Shown: positions 11,288-24,200 of the stretch, piece after piece
How the letters are laid out: each line of letters starts with the position of its first letter
How positions within the stretch are numbered: position 1 is the stretch's first letter
Assembly (NCBI GenBank): GCA_032622095.1
Contig: CP136069.1
Location: 70,703,319 to 70,767,318, forward strand
Length of the DNA stretch: 64,000 bases
DNA from: Siphonodentalium dalli
Taxonomy: Eukaryota; Mollusca; Scaphopoda; Gadilida; Siphonodentaliidae
Reading direction: 5' to 3'
Notes under the pieces: generated by a model
Database searches by the model: none
Told to the model about the DNA's origin: nothing
The model's input: the letters and a program-made list of their open reading frames with translations, nothing else
Program-made: the position numbers and the translations under genes

Positions 11288-12883
11288 ATTTAGACGTTGG
11301 ATATATAAACCCAGTTATAACGGGACCAATTAATTTAATTTGTTGCACGGGATTAATATGAAATCGCCAGTGTACAAGTCATTCTGTCGAAATTAACCTC
11401 ATGGACGGTCAATAGTAAAACGCCAAATTCTGCGATAGTGGCTGGAACAATTATATGAAGATAAGAGAGCTGACCCATCTATATCAGAATTGCGGTGAGC
11501 AAAGTTAAATTTAAAACGTATTTACAAGGACGTGTCTATAATTTTCTCCGTTGAGGTGTAATACTTGGAATTTATAACTGCACCTCCTTTGAACAATTTC
11601 CTTAACTTGGGAAATTCAATTTGCACCCTCTAAACACCTGTTGGAAATTTATAATCGCTAACCGGGCACAACTGTAAGGTTAGGAATTTCCAACTGATGC
11701 CAATTTAGTCACGACCAATTTCACACCCCTATAAATAGTGGTTGAAATATTAAACTATGAAATCATTTGCAATCTATATTTTCGATGCGAAATCTCCAAC
11801 TGCATGATGGTGAGTTAGGCTTGAAACTCCAACCAAATGTTGAATATTTGTTTTTGGGGGGAGGTGTCATCGCATCCGTGCATGCGTGTATATAACTCAT
11901 TTCGTCAATGTTTTAATGTTTCTCCAGCCGCAGCATACATGTAAGTTGCATGGAGGGGGTGTGCCCACTTACTATATTGTTCAGCCCAATAGCAGAACAT
12001 TCTGCAAAAAATATAATTTGTATTAATTTATGCGTGATAAAACGAAGTGATATTGACGAAATTAGTTCAAAATACAGCTTTTTCGTCGAAATTAGTTTTA
12101 CTTTGTTCGACCCCCCATTTCCACATACAGAAGAATGTCAATTGCAACAGTTTGCTGTTGTGGTTAAGACAGTCGCGCTTGCGTTATTTAATTAAGTAAC
12201 CAACGGACAAACTGATAATTCGAGCGTCGGTACAACTCGCACCTACTACATGTATGTAATTGTTTGTTCAATCTCGAATGCTGGTTCGTTGATTTCTTGG
12301 TAAGACAATCCATGCGCAGTGTCTTGGTCATTAAGAGCCATAAAAAGATGAAAAGAAAGTAGGGTCTGTATCGTCTAAATACATTCAAATTATATACAAC
12401 AAATGTTATACATTTGAACACGTAGTTGTTATTCTATAAATTATGTTAGTTCGGGTGAATCGAGTTAAAAATAAATACATTTATTGAGATACAATGAAGA
12501 ATTCATGTGAGCAGTTACAGGGTTAATTCATGGTTCGAAAACAGTTTAGATTGGTGTACCTTATTGGAAGTAGTGTGAGAATGCAATCATGTGATTGAGT
12601 ATTGTTATCAAATATGTTCTCAAACTGGAGGGAAAATCGATTATATTGTTTTCTAAGTGTATGGTTGATTTCAGTTTTTGTCAAATATCCCCCGTGGCGA
12701 CGATTCTATATTTAACCACCACTGCTGAGTGAATTGGTCTCTTATAGTTTCGGTGATGTCTTCTTGCTGGCTGTCTAATAACTGTGCCAGATTTGGCCAC
12801 GTCAACCCAAACCTAGCAAAGTGTAAAATCGGTTTGGTAACATTAATATGTCTGAAGGATCTGCGTCGAGTTCCAAAAGATCA

Positions 12884-12887
<4 letters not shown>

Positions 12888-12931
<44 letters not shown>
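12888..12931. repeat. (TA)n microsatellite
   Basis: About 21 TA dinucleotides without interruption. Confidence 0.95.
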
Positions 12932-12936
<5 letters not shown>

Positions 12937-13666
12937 TAGGTCTTAAAAGGTGTTACTCTTCATGGGGAAGTTTGGCGTTTGTGATATTAATATTTTACCC
13001 ATGGGTGCCATCGCCCATCATTAGGTGCTAAATTTTAGTGCACGTTGACCATCATTATGTGCTAAAATGTAGTGCACGTGTAAGGCAATACATCGATATC
13101 TGCAATGTTCTGTCTAATTATGGTTGATCGTTTTACTAAACATCGTTTCGATTGAACGAGATACATTCATCTTGTGAGTTATTTGACCGTGACATCTTCG
13201 TCCGCAATGTATCTCGTCCGATATTCATAGTACTCGCCCCGAGACGATATAATTATATGTATCGCATTGCAGGAAGAGTGCTCTCTATCTATAACTTGCT
13301 GATCTAGTATTTTTTTATTGTCCAACTGAGGGACAGGGTTGTCAAGATAAAAAAAACGTTATGACTTGCAGAATCATGTAAAATAACAAATAAATGGGTT
13401 TTTATACCTCATATTAAAAGCCTATGTTAATTTCCCATAGGGTGTGATTTTACAATTTGCAATGTTTCCCGCCCTTTAACTACCGTTCTGTGTGCACTAA
13501 ATATGTCACACAAAGGCGCAGTGTATCCATAATAAATACAACATTGGACACGGTATTTGGGACCCAAATAAACAACAGCCATGTGTCCGGCATGAAACAG
13601 AAAAGAGCGTTCCGTGTTTGACAATTCTTGCTATAGTAGAAATAAAGAGCGTTTATTTCACATTAA

Positions 13667-14040
13667 GCGACAGCTTGTGCCACTAAATACTCTAATTATA
13701 CGAAATTTCCTTCAAAATTAGGCGATCCCCCAGGATATCTGGAGGTGGTCAACCGAGGGTCAACTGGGCCCAATGTTCGATAAGGCGGGTAGGAATCGCG
13801 ATGATGTACCACCCGCCAGGATATCTGGAGGTGGTCAACCTAGGGTCAACTATTCCAAGTTTTCGGTAAAGTGGGTAGGAATCGTGATTATGTGGACATA
13901 TAGCGACAGCTTGTGCCACTAAATACTCTAATTATGCGAAATGTCCTTCAAAATTGGCGATTTCTTATTACCATCCCCCAGGAAATCTGGAGGTGGTCAA
14001 CCGATGGTCAACTAGGCCAATTTGGTAGGAATCATTACTA
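13667..14040 (-). repeat. Right-arm satellite array, inverted (about 2.2 monomers)
   Basis: The same monomer as at 9170-10226 in reverse orientation: GGTGGTCAACCGAGGGTCAA and GCTTGTGCCACTAAATACTC occur twice or more. It leads straight into the right terminal hairpin. Confidence 0.9.
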
Positions 14041-14346
14041 TATGGGCGTATTGTGATGACATGATGTTTTTTTTCTTTAAAATACCATCGGATGGCAAAT
14101 AGCGCATATCGTTAGAATTTGCCATCCGATGATAAATAGCCGCTGCCCTTGACAAAGTCGTGAGTCTGCTTAGAATCGTCTTATTGTGAGTCGATAATGT
14201 GACTAAAATGTTCTCATTTTCACCACATTATCAACTCAAAATGAGGCGATTCTAATCAGATAATCTACCTAAAAAGTAATAGTATAAGCAGATAATGCTG
14301 GGATAATTTCGGGAGAGCAGGCTGGATAAAATGTATGATAACTCAC

Positions 14347-14516
14347 CGAGGAAGTAAGTCTGCACCGGTCCTCGTCGCTTGCCGGGACAGGGAGTCTGTA
14401 TCCACGCCGACTACATTCGTACTCCGCGACAGTGGGTGATAAGTCTGACCCGAATGGCGGAGATAAAGTGGTCAGACACGTGAATGATGTCGTCCATATA
14501 TCCCCGGGATTACATG
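14347..14516 (-). CDS. CTLD exon, first half (CTLD-c), best copy
   Basis: From the acceptor TTTTGCAG|CATGT to the donor TTCCTCG|GTGAGT, 170 bp, phase 1 in and phase 0 out. The 56 residues begin ACNPGDIWTTSFTCLTTL and include TVAEYECSRRGYRLPV. This follows the CTLD pattern C-x(4)-W-x(5)-C then A-E-x-x-C-x-x-x-G-x-x-L (helix alpha-1) then an acidic Ser/Glu-rich segment (ASDEDRC). The phase pair is the same as for exon 46120-46298, the other first-half exon. It is the most complete of four tandem copies of this exon. The partner second half is plausibly 6681-6783. Confidence 0.65.
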
Positions 14517-17001
14517 CTGCAAAACGCATTCATTTATGTCAAAATACATAGATGACAACATATACACTGTCATAAAATCCCGTACTTTTTAGGGAAAAGT
14601 AACCGTGAAATTTGTCTAAATTCTCAGACGCGGTGTTTACGGTGGACATTACCGTCATTCGAGAAAAAAAACCCACCACCATGTAATCACCACAGACTCG
14701 ACTCCACAAACGATAGCTCGTGCTCGTGGAAGTTACTGTTAGTTTTATATTTTATTTTCTTGTGTTTGCTGGTGCTGATGCAGCATTATAACATAAGTTG
14801 ATGAGTTCATTCACACTATTCATGCAATACGCACTTTATAGTCATTCGGACATATCTAACTTTTATATCAACCAATAACGAGTTTGCGAGTTCAAACCGG
14901 TACGGGCACGGGTACGCGTACGGGTAGCTACCCGAACCGGTACACGTTTTGTAATCGCAAACTGCTTTACCGGTATAATTCATCACATCGACTGGTAATG
15001 TATGGTGAGCCAACTGCAACAAAAAAGATATTATGATATAGATAGATTGTTATTCGCGTTATTGGCCTATGTTATACTTAGCGTTATGGGTTGTTGGACA
15101 TATTCATTTAGTAAAGATGAGCCCCAGGATAATCAATTGCTTTCACCAAGGACGAGGTGGTAGTTGGAAGAGGATATTGCTTTTCTTTCACTCGTATTGG
15201 TAACATTTTCAATAATTGGATTCTACAAGTCATAGACCGATCGAGTGTTGACTATAAATCGGTTGGAATTTTTAAACTTAGAAAATAGATTATGATAGCT
15301 CAAATTTACAATTACGGTTATAGTTAAAATTTCCAACCAATATTCGGTGTAAAATGTATTGTTTTAGACCAAGGGTCTAATATTGTCCTACATGTACTTT
15401 CAGTTAGATATAAGACCGCATTTGTCCCTTATTTTAGTTGGGGAATATTTAGTCATATTAAAGATGCATAATCCGTTTTAACGCTCCCAAGTTACTATTT
15501 CTTTGGCTTCGGGGTTAAACAATATTTGATTCGAGTCGATGAACCCGCCCATCAAACTCAGAGTGATCAGATATCGATTTTTGAAGTTTATTATTTCTTG
15601 AAATGTGTAATTATGTGTGGCCCAGAAAAGAGTCATCAAACTGACGGTCTCGAACAAAATTGCGGATGAAGATGCTTAACTCTAAAATCAAGTGGTAATA
15701 CGGCCAACATTCTATACTATAGTTCACAGCAGTTAGCATTATTTTGTTGTAATTAATCGATTCTGATAACAAAAGCGTGTTTTGAAGAAATGTTGTTGTT
15801 GTAGCTTTATGATATGGGGACCGTCTGATCGGTTTGAGTAGCTTTAAATAAACCTTGGTTTGGAATCTTTCAACAGATCGAAGGGTCAGCCCCTCGGGGC
15901 AAGGGAATATTTATCCCAAGAATTTGGATTTCTGTCGGGATCTAAACCCGGAGGTTGGTTGAAATGTTAAACTTGGTAACAAAAAAGGTGTCAAAATGTA
16001 GTCTGTTTATTATACGGATTCAATAAATCAGTCCCCACCTACATACGACAAAGTAACTAAACGATTGTATTCAAATATGCAATACATACATAAATCCAGG
16101 ATGATGATATTGATGCCCTTGTACAATTGGTTGAGACAGGGACGTGACGACAGGGGTGTCTCAACCCCCCCCAACTTTGGTCAAATGTTTAACATTTGGA
16201 AATTTGATATACCTGACACAACATTTGTTGGAAATTTCACACCAACAATAGGTTGAAATTGTTTTCGTTGTTTGATTTTCCAACAATTTATTAGTGGAGA
16301 ATTTGTAGTTTTTAAACCAACATTTGCATATTTTCCTATTTTTGGTCACACAATTTGACTGAAATGGCTGTCAGAAACAGTTGGACATTTGTCAGCCTTT
16401 GGGGGGGGGGTGTCAGGTCTCAATATTTCCAACAGTATGAAAGCTGGATGCCAGCCAAGGGGTGGGGTGCGCAAATGGAATTACGCGTAAACTTGTGAAT
16501 TTGATATGGTTCAAAGGGTGTAGTTATAAATTCAAAGGTGGAAACCCTTCCTAACGCGGAGACCATCAATAGCCATGTCCCTGCAATTGGCCGAGACTGC
16601 GTCTCTAGCACCATCTACTCACTCTATTAATCATAACCTGTCATCAATGCAGTGAACAAAGTTGTTAGTGAAAAGATCGGCCTTCCGTATTTATCTAAGT
16701 GCTAGAAGCCGCCTCGAGAATTTGAACACAAATCCTGGGTTAAAATGACAACTTTATCACTGATATTTGCCCATGAAATCTTGAAAAAATAGGTTAACGC
16801 ATAGCTGACTGGAATTTCATGGAATGCATGGACCTTTGAGTGAGAAAAAATTGCAGTGAAAGGCTACCGTCAATGGGACACATCTACCCGTTTCAATTCG
16901 CTATCGCTTTATGTGCTGCATTGAAAGTACCCAAGTGACCGTGACGATGTTCACCGATTTACCCGTATCCGTTCCCGTCGGACGGGTATCGCAAACTCGC
17001 T
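14517..17001. other. Gap upstream of CTLD-c exon (intron-like)
   Basis: 14560-14880 is homologous to the sequence flanking the degraded exon copies (17450-17758 and 18200-18480). Around 14890-14950 is a GC-rich palindromic stretch of CGGGTA/TACCCG words. 15400-15575 matches 30237-30355 in inverted orientation (a dispersed repeat containing ATATTTGATTCGAGTCGA). 16180-16400 resembles 29240-29460. A minus-strand acceptor-like TTGTTGCAG near 15011-15019 opens a frame with Cys residues, but I could not place it in a domain. Confidence 0.5.
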
Positions 17002-17291
17002 AATATGTCTGCGCTGGTATCGTACGAAATCTTAAACACGTTCGATTATAAATCATCTCTAACGTATCTCCAATACATCACATTGGCAACAATGATTCAA
17101 ATATCATGATCCCAGATTACCCAGGGTTTAATTCAATCCTGATGCATGTGATGTTGTTATACGATGGGGAAAATGGTCGCGAAATAAAAATACTGCTTAT
17201 CCATGGATGCATTTCGTGACAAAGGTATATGACATTAACACAGTTGCTTCCTCGACAAAGCGAGAATCGAGAAAGTTGCCACCAAATATAC

Positions 17292-17409
17292 CAAAGACAT
17301 TGACTGCATTCGTACTCCGCGACATTGGGTGATAAGTCAGACACGAATGGCGGTGATAACGTGGTCAGACACGTCAATGATGTCGTCCATATATCCCCGG
17401 GATTACATG
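17292..17409 (-). pseudogene. Degraded copy 2 of the CTLD-c first-half exon
   Basis: Identical acceptor (GCAG|CATGTAATCCCGGGG) and ACNPGDIWTTSLTCLTTL start. After EYECS the sequence diverges completely (QCLWYIWW) and the GYRLPV-SDED part is missing. The first possible donor (CTTTG|GTATAT) would leave phase 2 instead of 0 and cannot join a CTLD second-half exon in frame. Confidence 0.55.
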
Positions 17410-18049
17410 CTGCAAAACGCATTCATTTATGTCAAAACACATAGAGAACAACATATGCACTGTCATAAAATCCCGTATTTGTTTTAGGGAAAAGTAACCG
17501 TGAAATTTGTCTAAATTCTCAGACGAGGTCATTATGGTGGAATTTACCGTGATCCGAGAAAAAACCACCACCATGTAAGCACCACAGACTCGACTCCACA
17601 AAAGATAGCTCGTGGAAGTTACTGTTAGTTTTATATTTTATTTTCTTGTGTTTGCTGGTGCTGATGCAGCATTATAATATATATTGATGAGTTCATTCTC
17701 ACTATTCATGCAATACGCACTTTATAGTTACCCGGACATGTCTAACTTTTATATCAACCAATATGTCTGCGCCGGTATCTTTCGAAATCTTAAACATGTT
17801 CGATTATAAATCATCTCGAAATTATCTCCAATCCATCACATTGGCAGCAATGATTCAAATATCATAATACCAGATTACCCAGGTTTAGTTCGAATTCTGA
17901 TGCATGTGTTGTTGGTGTACGATGGGGAAAATGGCCGCGACATAAAAACACTGATTATCCATGGATGCATGTCGTGACAAAGGTATATGAAAATAAAACA
18001 GTTGCTTGCTCGACAAATCGAGAATCGAGAAAGTTACCATCAAAAATAC

Positions 18050-18167
18050 CAAAGACAATGACTGCATTCGTATTCCACGACCGTGGGTGATAATCTGACA
18101 CAGTCGGGCGGTGATAATGTGTTCAGACAGGTGAATGATGTCGGGCATGTATCCCCGGGATTACATG
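18050..18167 (-). pseudogene. Degraded copy 3 of the CTLD-c first-half exon
   Basis: The acceptor is retained (GCAG|CATGT) and the frame stays open through ACNPGDTCPTSFTCLNTL and TVVEYECSHC. The conserved Trp is replaced by Cys, and the exon then loses the conserved second part as in copy 2, with an in-frame stop soon after the possible donor. Confidence 0.5.
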
Positions 18168-18532
18168 CTGCAAAACGCATTCATGTATGTCAAAACACAT
18201 AGAGAACAACAGATACACCGTTAGAAAATCCCGTAAAATTTAAGGGCAATGCAACCGTGAAATTGGTCTAAATTCTCAGACGCGGCCATTGAGGTGGAAT
18301 TCACCGTGACCCGAGAAGAAACAGCCATCAAGTAAGCACCACAAACTTGACTCCACGATAGTTCGTGCTAAGAAGTTACTCTTAGTTTACTGTTTTATTT
18401 TATTTTGTTTTCTGATGATGATACAGCGGTATAACATAATGTGATGAGTATAATTACACTATTCAACCAATACGAGTTTTAGTGTTACCCTTTATTTTGT
18501 TTCGGTAAATATCCAGACGTGTCTCACTTTAT

Positions 18533-18620
18533 ATGGTGGGTGATATCTCAGACACGAATGGCGGCGATAAGGTGGTCAGATAGGTGGAGGATGTCGTCCA
18601 GGTATCCCTGGGATTACATG
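18533..18620 (-). pseudogene. Degraded copy 4 of the CTLD-c first-half exon
   Basis: Homologous to copies 1-3 from ACNPRDTW onward, but the acceptor AG is changed (GTGG|CATG instead of GCAG|CATG), the second Cys is a Tyr, and the frame ends in a stop near 18533. Confidence 0.55.
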
Positions 18621-18670
18621 CCACAAACCACATTCATTTACGTAAAACACATAGCGAACAACACATATTC

Positions 18671-20362
18671 ACTGGAATCAAAATACTTAATACTAATTGA
18701 TATATCACTCAGTTGGTAATATATAACATGTAAATTATGCGAAGAATGAGACTTTTGTTGTGGTCTGAAGTCAGCTATGTATGAAATGAGGTTCATTATT
18801 TAACACTGATATAGTAGTTTTATTTACGACTAGTTAACTACTTACACACACATATAAATACAATCGGAGCAGTTATATAGTTCCAATTCGTCGATGTGCT
18901 TCTAAAATGTTGCTTATGGCGTTTTGGCGCAAAGGTATTTCCTGAATATTTTGAATATACAGGTTCGATTGAATGAGTTCTTAAAATAACTTGCAATTTT
19001 GCTTGTATAAATGATACTTTTTTTTACAAAAAATAGTTTTCTAAAATGTTGTATCAAAGTTCCCGCAAAATGTTATCAGTAATTATAAAATGTCAAATTT
19101 CTATTTTTGAAACCGTTCCTGAAAGGCAATTTCTTATTTGATTGTTTTAAAGAATACATGTACCAGAGGCCGTTTCCTTCTTATCCTGAGTGACGAAGTC
19201 TAATTGAACTCGTCGAAACTAAGTAATAAGCAGTTTAAGTATCTCCCATACAATTATATTTTTCGAAGATATGAAAATGTAGAAGCCCACAGCTGATTTG
19301 GAATTCATCCGATAAGGGGATAGACAGCTACCATTATAATCGTTTTTGAACATTGATCGCGTCGGACATAGGTTTTGTTGTAAATAAGTAGCAAGGCGGA
19401 GGCTGGGATTCCTTCAATTGCTCTGGGTGCGTGGTACAAGTAAACACTTATATACTATAAATACTCCATGTTCAGGAATTACTCGTAAACGCAAATATAT
19501 AGACAACATGAAATCACCAACAATGATCTATGTCAAATATTATCAATTTATATCGTTTTTCTCAACAACAAAAAACTGAAACTGTGTGCCTAAGTTGCAT
19601 TTGGAAGTCTCAAATTTCAAGTTGCCCAGGTATGATAGTAACATGTGCTCGGGAGAATTTTGTTTATACTGACAAATTATGAATTGTGTGTCAATGCTAC
19701 CAATTAAGCATACTATATTATGAGCTAAATATGGTCAAATAAGTTGTTATTTGTTTCCAGTTTTCAAGGCATGCGTTATAATGCTTCCTGTTCTTGATGT
19801 ACCATCTGAGTATCCATAATCCATAGCGATGCTCTGTCTTTTTCTGGGAGCACTCCAACAACACACATATATATGAACCCCCTTTAATGGTATGTTTCTA
19901 CATTTCGGAGTTGAAAGATACAATGAGCCAGATATGGAATTCGAATATGCTAATGAAATGCATCTGTACCACAGCGACGGCTAACTATATGAGAAGTAAA
20001 AACTATGTAGTTCCGTTAGTAATGATGTTATCGAATTTTTCCTTAAATAGTAAGCAATTATCTCGCAAGAATCAATCATAGAGGTATTTTAAGTCAATAT
20101 GTTAGTAGTACCGTTACATGTGGAACTACAACTCGGAGTTCATTAATGCTAACCTTCTGGACACGCTTTCTCTTTCAGGATCTTCTGGTAATTGGTTACG
20201 TATTCGGCAGTTGTTGCTGAAAAAACAACAATAACATGTAAAGACGTTTACATAAATAGATATGATAAAATATTTGTTTTGTTTTGCCTAAAATCTACCT
20301 TTAAAACGTTTGACAGACTAAAACAGACAATTGCATACCTACGATATACAAACATTAAAGAC
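18671..20362. other. Gap: no gene recognised
   Basis: AT-rich DNA without ORFs, splice-flanked motifs or clear repeats. Confidence 0.4.
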
Positions 20363-20857
20363 ACGGTTGGCCTTGGCGGTGGGTATCATGTGAAAATATC
20401 TCCACCCGTCAAAAACCGCCACAAACAGAAAGAACATCAAAATGTAGATAGACTTTGTCCGTATACAAATAAGAAATATCGCATAAACAGTATGTTATGG
20501 TAATATGTTTGACCATTGTTATGTAAACAAAAGCGCAAAAAGTTACTTTTCTGGTGTTTGTTTGTATTATGATGGTAAACATAAAGAGCGTTCTTTGTTG
20601 GTGAATACCTGATATGGAACTAATAAAGAGCGTTTATGCCATTTGTGTGTGATTAGCCAGTAGCTGTGTGCTGTATTCTGTAACACAAGCAGGCTCTTGC
20701 TGAGGTAAAATATAGCAGGTCATTATGATAACATGCTGTTTACGCGATGGTCATGGTATATATGAACGGAACTGTATGCGTTTTACTGTTTTTCTGTTTA
20801 CGGTGTTTGGAACAAATATGAATATTTTCGACCATTAAGGCCGCACGTGCCTTTAAA
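20363..20857. mobile_element. ~0.5-kb MITE copy A
   Basis: Nearly identical along its length to 44270-44774 (ACGGTTGGCCTTGGCGGT to CACGTGCCTTTAAA). The right end in reverse complement, TTTAAAGGCACGTGCGGCCTT, resembles the left end of copy B, TTTAAAGGTACGGTTGGCCT, so the family has imperfect terminal inverted repeats. In copy A the left-most TTTAAAGG has decayed. No coding capacity. Confidence 0.75.
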
Positions 20858-20937
20858 AGAATCCCTATAAGTATGTACCTTATACAAATACAGAAACACG
20901 TGGATTTACATATTTAGAACATTGACTGTACTTCTGT

Positions 20938-21250
20938 TCAGACTCGATAATGAAATATGTCATAGTCATTCCATCCACCCTTCGGAAACTATCAAATGAA
21001 ATATATGCAACATATGCCAAGTCAACTCCATTTTAACGGAAGAGTAAATCCAGTTATTCAATCAGTTTGTCTATCCCATCTTCACAATTCATCTCTCCAA
21101 CATATATGTCCAAATCTGTCTTCCTTGCCTGAGTGACAGTCAGAGCTAAAGCTTCTTCTCCCTGTGAAGATCTGTTACACGCCTCCAAATGTCTCCTTCC
21201 TGCTTCCATATTTCATAGCTGGTATCTTTGCCAAAAATTGGTGGTTGTTT
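20938..21250 (-). pseudogene. Retrotransposon Gag-like fragment, frameshifted
   Basis: Minus-strand reading gives PPIFGKDTSYEIWKQE, then after a frameshift QGEEALALTVTQARKTDLDI and EDGIDKLIE, and after a stop YVAYISFDSFRRVDGMTMTY. The order (xFxGxxxYExWKxE, then a helical segment, then YxAYxxFxxFRR.DxMTMxxYI) matches the capsid-like Gag domain common in invertebrate retrotransposons. No protease or RT was found beside it, so it is an isolated scrap with at least two lesions. Confidence 0.5.
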
Positions 21251-24200
21251 GTAAGAATTCATAACTTGGTTTCCGAGTTTTCTGTTACCATATAAAGTTG
21301 ACTTATTTCTCCCAAAGTTATATCACAAGTGCCTTTTTTTGTTACCACATATATTCAGTTCACTCATTCATTATCACTACTCATTCACACTCCAGCATAC
21401 CTTCAATCACTCAGTACAATAATCCCCTCACTCAACTCACTGTACTCTATCACCTCACACACAATAACACAAGCCATACACATTTAACCCCTTTGAATAT
21501 CATGTACTATCCTGAGTTCGAATGGAATCGATGGATCATTGGCAATACATTCGGGAACTGTTTATTTCAACGTGCGTAATTCTATCATAAATATATCGAT
21601 TTGTAGAACATTCTTGATGCTGCTACGAATCAATTTCTAATCGTGTGGAAAGCTGAGTGGTGATCACAAGTGTGCTATATTCCAAGGCCAAGGGATCAGA
21701 AATTAGTCACATTGATTAATGGATTATTACTTAACAAAGGATTATTATAGTATGGGCAACCAGTAAGTTTAATCGAACTATTGAGTACAAAAGGATTATA
21801 CTCCCAATCCCAAGCACACCAAAGACAATGTAATGCCCAGCAACTAATAGCACATTTCTGATTGTTCTGTCAACTCGGTCGTGCCAACAACTCAGACGCA
21901 TCCAATTGTCCGTACTCAATAATCCGATTAAACTTACTGTATGTGTTATCTGACAATTATGGATACGGGTATTTTAATAGGGATGCAATGCCACTAGATT
22001 GTCATATATAGTGTATAACCCACTTTGATAGCTGTACCAAAAAATACAGACCAAGGCGCGTTAGCCCCGCGGTCTGCATTTCTTGTACAGATACCCTAGC
22101 GGATTATGACATATTTATAAACTTAGTCGCATCCAAGACAAACATAATTGAACCACTTTCAATATGATGATTACGTATTAATTACCATTCAATGAAAGAT
22201 TAACATAATGTTGCTTATATAGAGTTACATATTCCTACAGCACAAGTCAAATGTTCGTTGGTCGTGCATGGGCGCACTTAAAAGCTTGCTTGGTGGTTAT
22301 TTATCAGCGTCAATAAGCCTTTATCTCTGAATTTAAAGTATTCTTTATACAAAATTTACCCTGTGACAATATACAGTTCCCTTAATGGATTTATCGCTCA
22401 GAACCCAGACGGTAATGCCCCGATAGTTTTCGAACATTCCGACTCCGAAGTGAAACTATTCCACCGTACATTACGTTTTTTTTGTGTTGAAATATCACCC
22501 GCATTAATGCACAAAGTCTCAAACAAATGTGTGAATATTGCCTGAATTTTCCGCGTTCATGTATGTGAACAGTTTGTAGAATATTCTTAATTATATTATT
22601 AAAATGTTATTACTGTGGATTATACATTCCAGACAAATGTGGATTGCGTTCAGTCAATATCCAGTCAACCCCTCCCGACAACCGAGAATTATGGTGTCAA
22701 CAATTATGTGGCGCATGCACACCCTGCGCCCCATGACCATTCCTATTTGTATGGTTGTCGTATTGTTAGAATTTCACACCTTCAGCGCCTCTCATATTTA
22801 GCTTACTCTCCAATTAATGCCAACTTATTGGTGGATTTTAGCTCAAATCTTTATCTTGGCCCACGGCGAAATACAGATTCATACAAGAAATGTTGTTCGT
22901 GAATTGGAGCTTGATGATTGGCCGAGGGGTCTGAACCGGTTTATAAAATAGTTTACTGTGTTATTCCAAGTAAACACGATACATAGACTCACATGTTTCC
23001 ACGAATAGATACCCGTTAAAATCATTATTTAATACACATAATTAATATTGTCGTGATATGATCGAGACCCTCGATTACTAAACCACAATTTGTGTTTGAT
23101 CATGATAAATTTAATACAAGATGTTATATGGGAGGGAAGTTCGGATAGATATATATGCCCTTATATCGTCCCATCACATTTGTTCAATGACATATCAATT
23201 AGAACTGCGATAAAATTTAATTCGAATATTTAGCAAATAGTATTAAGCATAACAATTATTACAGAAATCGGAATTGTCAGAAGTGGCTATTGTCAAATGA
23301 ACGATTTCTGTTCAACAGGCCCTTGATTTCGGCCCGAATATATTTGACATCTGGTGAGATAATTATACCAAAAATAATGTGTTTTATATGGCTAGCTTGT
23401 TGTGTAGTTCAGATATGCAGCATATCCTTGTGCGCGAAAATATGTTCATATTAATTGGACATAAATATTCACACAGGTAAGTTCATATTGGACTTATTTT
23501 ATTCTCAAATAGAGAGTAGTTGGGTGCGAAGCGTCCATAATTGTCGAAAGGATCGAGTGATCTTCTCAATCACTCCTGATAGAACAAAGAAGAAAAAAGG
23601 TTAGTAAATATGACTAAGCTAGGTTAGTCAAATGTTGGTCTACATGACGAACAACCTAGCTTAGTCATACTGACTAAGGCGGAAACTTAGTCACAATAAC
23701 AAGGGTGATGTTAGCCATAACGGCTAAGGAATGGTTAAGTTAAAACTAGGCAAAAACAAATTTCAATAGTCAACCAGATGATATAATTGAGATCAGGACA
23801 ATCTTTCAATCCTTTCTCACATGTTTCGGTACTGATCTATTAAGAGAAATATAACAATAGTTTGTTATATATGAATGTAATATAACTAGTTAATTTTTCA
23901 GAGAATAATGAATAAATCTGATGTCTGTGGTGTCATGGAATAAGGACATTTATCACCATAGTGTAGCATTTGATGTGGGAGGAAGTTCTGATATATATAC
24001 CCCTATATCGTCCCATCACATTCGTTCAATTGTAGATCCAATAGAGCTGCGACAAAATGGAAATTGAATATTTAGCAATTCATATTAAAGGGGCACTTTG
24101 ATTATTGCGATATAACCAAGATGCGGGCCCCGTTGGTTCAGAGTGCCCGGATGAAGATAATTAATCGAGTGTGCTTCTCACAGTACGAGCTAACTGCATG

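Larger units (their letters stand above)
9076..14134. mobile_element. Foldback-like composite, ~5.06 kb, inverted arms built from satellite monomers
   Basis: Both outer ends carry the same ~85-bp sequence in opposite orientation, containing CGATATGCGCTATTTGCCAT then CCGATGGTATTTTAAAGAAA. Each end is itself a hairpin around ATGGCAAAT/ATTTGCCAT. Inside each end lies an array of the same ~165-bp monomer (left 9170-10226, right 13667-14040), so the arms are inverted repeats of unequal length. The 3.4-kb centre (10227-13666) has no transposase-like ORF. Long inverted arms made of tandem subrepeats are the hallmark of foldback elements (for example Drosophila FB). Target duplications were not found and the exact termini are uncertain by several bases. 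Confidence 0.6.
6784..14346 (-). other. Inferred CTLD intron with hAT-like and foldback elements
   Basis: If exons 14347-14516 and 6681-6783 are spliced together, this 7.6-kb intron holds a hAT-like scrap, the 9076-14134 foldback structure, a short inverted pair (CCATGGAGTATG near 8019 versus CATACTCCATGG near 8089) and otherwise unique AT-rich DNA. No other coding sequence was recognised. Confidence 0.4.
17002..18517. repeat. Tandem segmental duplication, period ~758 bp, carrying the CTLD-c exon
   Basis: The block starting AATATGTCTGCGCTGGTATC at 17002 recurs at 17760 (AATATGTCTGCGCCGGTATC). It runs through AATCATCTC, GATGCATGTG, the exon copy and the upstream intron to about 18517. A shorter third unit follows to about 18670. 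Divergence is moderate, so the event is not recent. Confidence 0.85.

Noticed and set aside
14816-15022. Possible CTLD C-terminal exon after TTGTTGCAG
   Set aside because: The acceptor is good but Cys spacing is wrong for a CTLD and the GC-rich palindromic stretch interrupts it.
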